A stretch of 64,000 nt of DNA, from assembly GCA_041736705.1 (NCBI GenBank), contig JBGSTC010000026.1, forward strand, positions 1 to 64,000, given 5' to 3'. Of this stretch, positions 62,006 through 64,000 are shown piece after piece. Made by a program: the position numbers and the translations under genes. The notes under the pieces are model-generated. The model worked only from the letters and a program-made list of their open reading frames with translations, was not told the origin of the DNA and did not search any database. How positions within the stretch are numbered: position 1 is the first letter of the stretch; every line of letters begins with the position of its first letter. The stretch is from GWE2-51-13 sp041736705. GTDB lineage: Bacteria > Bacillota_I > Bacilli_A > Erysipelotrichales > Erysipelotrichaceae.

Positions 62006-63673
62006 TTAGAATAACCCCGTGATTCTCCCGTGGTCGTCGATGTCGATACTGTTCGCGGCGGGGATTTTCGGTAGACCCGGCATGGTCATCATGGCACCGC
62101 AGATAGCGACGATGAATCCGGCGCCGGAAGAAATTTGAAGTTCGCGGACATGCAGGTCGAATCCCGTGGGTCTCCCCAGGGCTTTCGGATCGTCCGTGAT
62201 CGACGATTGGGTCTTTGCGACACAGACATTGAGTTTATCCAAACCGATTTCTTCGATTTGTTTGAGTTGGACCAAGGCGAGGTCACTGTAGACCACATTG
62301 TCTCCGCCATAGACCTGTTTCGTGATGATTTCAAGTTTTTCGCGGATGGTTTGGTTGGCGTTGACGATCGAATGGTACTTGTTGGAAGCTTTTTCACAGA
62401 GTTGGATGACTTCGTGCGCCAAGGACTTAGCACCTTCCGAACCTTGTTCCCAGGATTCGTTGAGGGCGAACGGGATTTGACGCTCGAAACACCAGTTCTT
62501 GACCGTCGCCAGTTCGGCGGCGCTGTCGCTGGAGAACTTATTCAATGCGACGACCAAGGGTACGCCGTAATTGCGGATGATTTCAGTATGTTTCTCAAGG
62601 TTGGGCAAGCCTGCGTTCAAGGCGTCGATGTTTTCTTGCTTGAGGTCTTCATAGGCTTGTCCACCGTGCATTTTCAATGCACGGATCGTCGCCACCAAAA
62701 CGACGGCGGAGGGAAACATATCCCCGGCGGGACTGGTGATGTCCATGAACTTCTGCGCACCCAAATCCGAACCGAAACCCGCTTCCGTGACGACATAATC
62801 CGCCAATTTTAGTGCAAGTTTGGTCGCGATGATGGAATTGGCCCCGTGGGCGATGTTTGCGAACGGTCCGCCATGGATGAATACCGGGTTTTTCTCGAGG
62901 GTTTGGACGAGATTGGGCTTGATCGCGTCTTTCATCAAGATCGTGACGGATCCCCCGCATTTCAGATCGGAGATCGTGACCGGTTTCTTATCATAGGTGA
63001 AAGCGATGATCGTCTTATCGATCCGGTTACGGAAATCCTTCAGATCCTTCGACAAGCATAGGATCGCCATCATCTGCGAAGCGACGGTGATCTGGAAATG
63101 TTCCCGTCTTGACGGTGATTTCTTGTCATCGACGTTGATTTCCACGTTCCGCAACGCCCGATCGTTCATATCCAAGCATCTTTTCCACAAAATCTGCTCG
63201 GGATCGATGCCTAATTCGTTCCCTTGCCAGATGTGATTGTCTAAAACCGCGGAAACGAGGTTGTTCGCGGTCGTGATCGCATGCATGTCACCGGTGAAAT
63301 GGAGGTTGATTTCATCCATCGGAACGACTTGCGCCAATCCGCCGCCGGTCGCACCGCCTTTGATACCGAAAACCGGTCCTAATGAAGGTTCGCGCATGCA
63401 TCCGATCGCATGTTTATTGATCGCGCATAAGCCGTCGACCAAACCGACGGTCGTGGTCGACTTCCCTTCTCCCGCTTTGGTCGGGGTGATGGCCGTCACA
63501 AGGATCAGTTTCCCATTGTGGTTGGATTCGACTTTCTCTTGGAAGGTCAAACTCACTTTTGCCTTGTATTTCCCGTAATATTCCAAATAATCCGAATCGA
63601 CCTTCGCTTTTCTCGCGATACGATCGATCGGATCCATGACATTCAACTGCGCGATTTCGATATCTGTTTTCAT
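62006..63673 (-). CDS. fhs: Formate-tetrahydrofolate ligase
   Basis: Makes 10-formyl-THF from formate, THF and ATP, feeding purine synthesis and the FolD pathway. 555 residues, with P-loop-type ITPTKAGEGKSTTTVGL, GCMREPSLGPVFGIKGGATGGGLAQVVPM and the HGGPFANIAHGANS segment. SD TAAGGAG is upstream. It lies 9 bases after recR on the same strand. With citrate lyase and folD, it fits an anaerobic one-carbon metabolism; a full Wood-Ljungdahl pathway is not shown. Confidence 0.97.
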   Translation of the reverse strand: MKTDIEIAQLNVMDPIDRIARKAKVDSDYLEYYGKYKAKVSLTFQEKVESNHNGKLILVTAITPTKAGEGKSTTTVGLVDGLCAINKHAIGCMREPSLGPVFGIKGGATGGGLAQVVPMDEINLHFTGDMHAITTANNLVSAVLDNHIWQGNELGIDPEQILWKRCLDMNDRALRNVEINVDDKKSPSRREHFQITVASQMMAILCLSKDLKDFRNRIDKTIIAFTYDKKPVTISDLKCGGSVTILMKDAIKPNLVQTLEKNPVFIHGGPFANIAHGANSIIATKLALKLADYVVTEAGFGSDLGAQKFMDITSPAGDMFPSAVVLVATIRALKMHGGQAYEDLKQENIDALNAGLPNLEKHTEIIRNYGVPLVVALNKFSSDSAAELATVKNWCFERQIPFALNESWEQGSEGAKSLAHEVIQLCEKASNKYHSIVNANQTIREKLEIITKQVYGGDNVVYSDLALVQLKQIEEIGLDKLNVCVAKTQSSITDDPKALGRPTGFDLHVRELQISSGAGFIVAICGAMMTMPGLPKIPAANSIDIDDHGRITGLF

Positions 63674-63682
63674 GGTTTCTCC

Positions 63683-64000
63683 TTAGAGTTTATTGCGACC
63701 TTCCATCGCTTTGATCAATGTCAGTTCATCCGCATAGTCGACATGCCCGCCCATCGGTAATCCATGGGCTAAGCGGGTCACCAGCGGAACCTTGCCTTCA
63801 AGGCGTTTTGCCAAGTAGAGGGAAGTTGTTTCCCCTTCCAGGGTCGGATTGGTCGCGATGATGATTTCTTTCGCGTCCGCTGCCCGTCGGATTAAGGATT
63901 CGATGTTCAAATCTTCAGGCAGAATCCCTTTTACGGTCGAGATTGCTCCACCCAAAACATGGTAGACACCCTGATATTCCCGGGTTCTTTCCATCGCGGC
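63683..64000 (-). CDS. recR: Recombination protein RecR, C-terminal part (cut by window edge)
   Basis: At least 105 C-terminal residues of RecR, which with RecO and RecF loads RecA at gaps. Visible: TOPRIM segment EYQGVYHVLGGAISTVKGILPEDLNIE, the AKEIIIATNPTLEGETTSLYLAKRL region and LAHGLPMGGHVDYADELTLIKAM. The reading frame continues past 64000, so the N-terminal zinc-finger part lies outside. Followed by fhs 9 bases on. Confidence 0.95.
   Translation of the reverse strand, partial: AAMERTREYQGVYHVLGGAISTVKGILPEDLNIESLIRRAADAKEIIIATNPTLEGETTSLYLAKRLEGKVPLVTRLAHGLPMGGHVDYADELTLIKAMEGRNKL

Noticed and set aside
1..64000. Mycoplasma code with TGA as tryptophan
   Set aside because: Several genes end in TGA followed by a coupled start (ATGA), and no in-frame TGA is needed in conserved genes.

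Overview
The window looks like a chromosomal stretch of a low-to-mid-GC Gram-positive (Bacillota), probably an anaerobic or fermentative member of Bacilli close to the Mollicutes/Izemoplasma/Erysipelotrichia side. This rests on gene order and families: DUF1934-argS-rpoE(delta), pyrG-fba-murA, an ArlRS-like two-component pair, DarA, DUF951, RarA and MEP-pathway IspF. Base composition is about half G+C by eye. TGA is used as a stop (for example the marR, citXG and mutL ends, which overlap the next start as ATGA), so the mycoplasma code does not apply. MurA and a RodA/FtsW-type protein imply peptidoglycan synthesis. The placement is inference; no rRNA is present.

Layout. 1-1600: end of an Rhs/YD-repeat gene broken by an IS3-family element whose transposase has an in-frame stop. 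1.6-6.6 kb: murA, an AEC carrier, fba and pyrG, the last behind a GGGC-start attenuator. 6.7-8 kb: MarR regulator plus flavodoxin/ferredoxin. 8-12.2 kb: a CapK-like adenylating enzyme, a membrane acyltransferase and a DUF1576 membrane protein. 12.6-13.4 kb: a heliorhodopsin. 13.5-17.8 kb: an epimerase, histidine kinase/response regulator/DUF4342 operon and a Cys-rich hypothetical. 17.8-25.8 kb: rpoE, argS, DUF1934, DUF2130, Xaa-Pro peptidase, HD hydrolase, ispF. 25.9-28.95 kb: a distinctly AT-rich ABC-transporter island.

29-32.1 kb: a three-gene cluster of a thioredoxin-like [2Fe-2S] protein, an [FeFe]-hydrogenase-like protein with a PAS domain, and a SpoIIE/PP2C phosphatase. It looks like a hydrogen or redox sensing module and not a catabolic hydrogenase. 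32.3-37.5 kb: PfkB kinase, darA, ychF, DUF951, folD, dtd, rarA. 37.5-43 kb: a duplicated-domain lipoprotein, an ABC exporter and a family 3 glycosidase. 43-48.8 kb: the mutS-mutL-miaA-msrA operon. 48.8-55.2 kb: a complete citrate lyase operon (malic-enzyme-family gene, citC, citXG, citD, citE, citF) preceded by two nearly identical 28-bp palindromes. 55.2-58 kb: a degenerate PTS EIIBC-like membrane protein and a RodA/FtsW protein. 58-64 kb: nadK, a CYTH protein, DUF1413, an aldo/keto reductase with an unknown partner, fhs and the C-terminal part of recR.

Together the genes suggest a fermenter that can split citrate to acetate and oxaloacetate, uses one-carbon folate metabolism (fhs, folD), and monitors redox or hydrogen state. 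The most interesting items are the heliorhodopsin, the phosphatase-linked sensory hydrogenase, the PTS-like protein lacking the expected phosphorylation and sugar-site motifs, the tandem operators before the citrate operon, and the duplicated lipoprotein. All calls come from reading the sequence; no database search was run.
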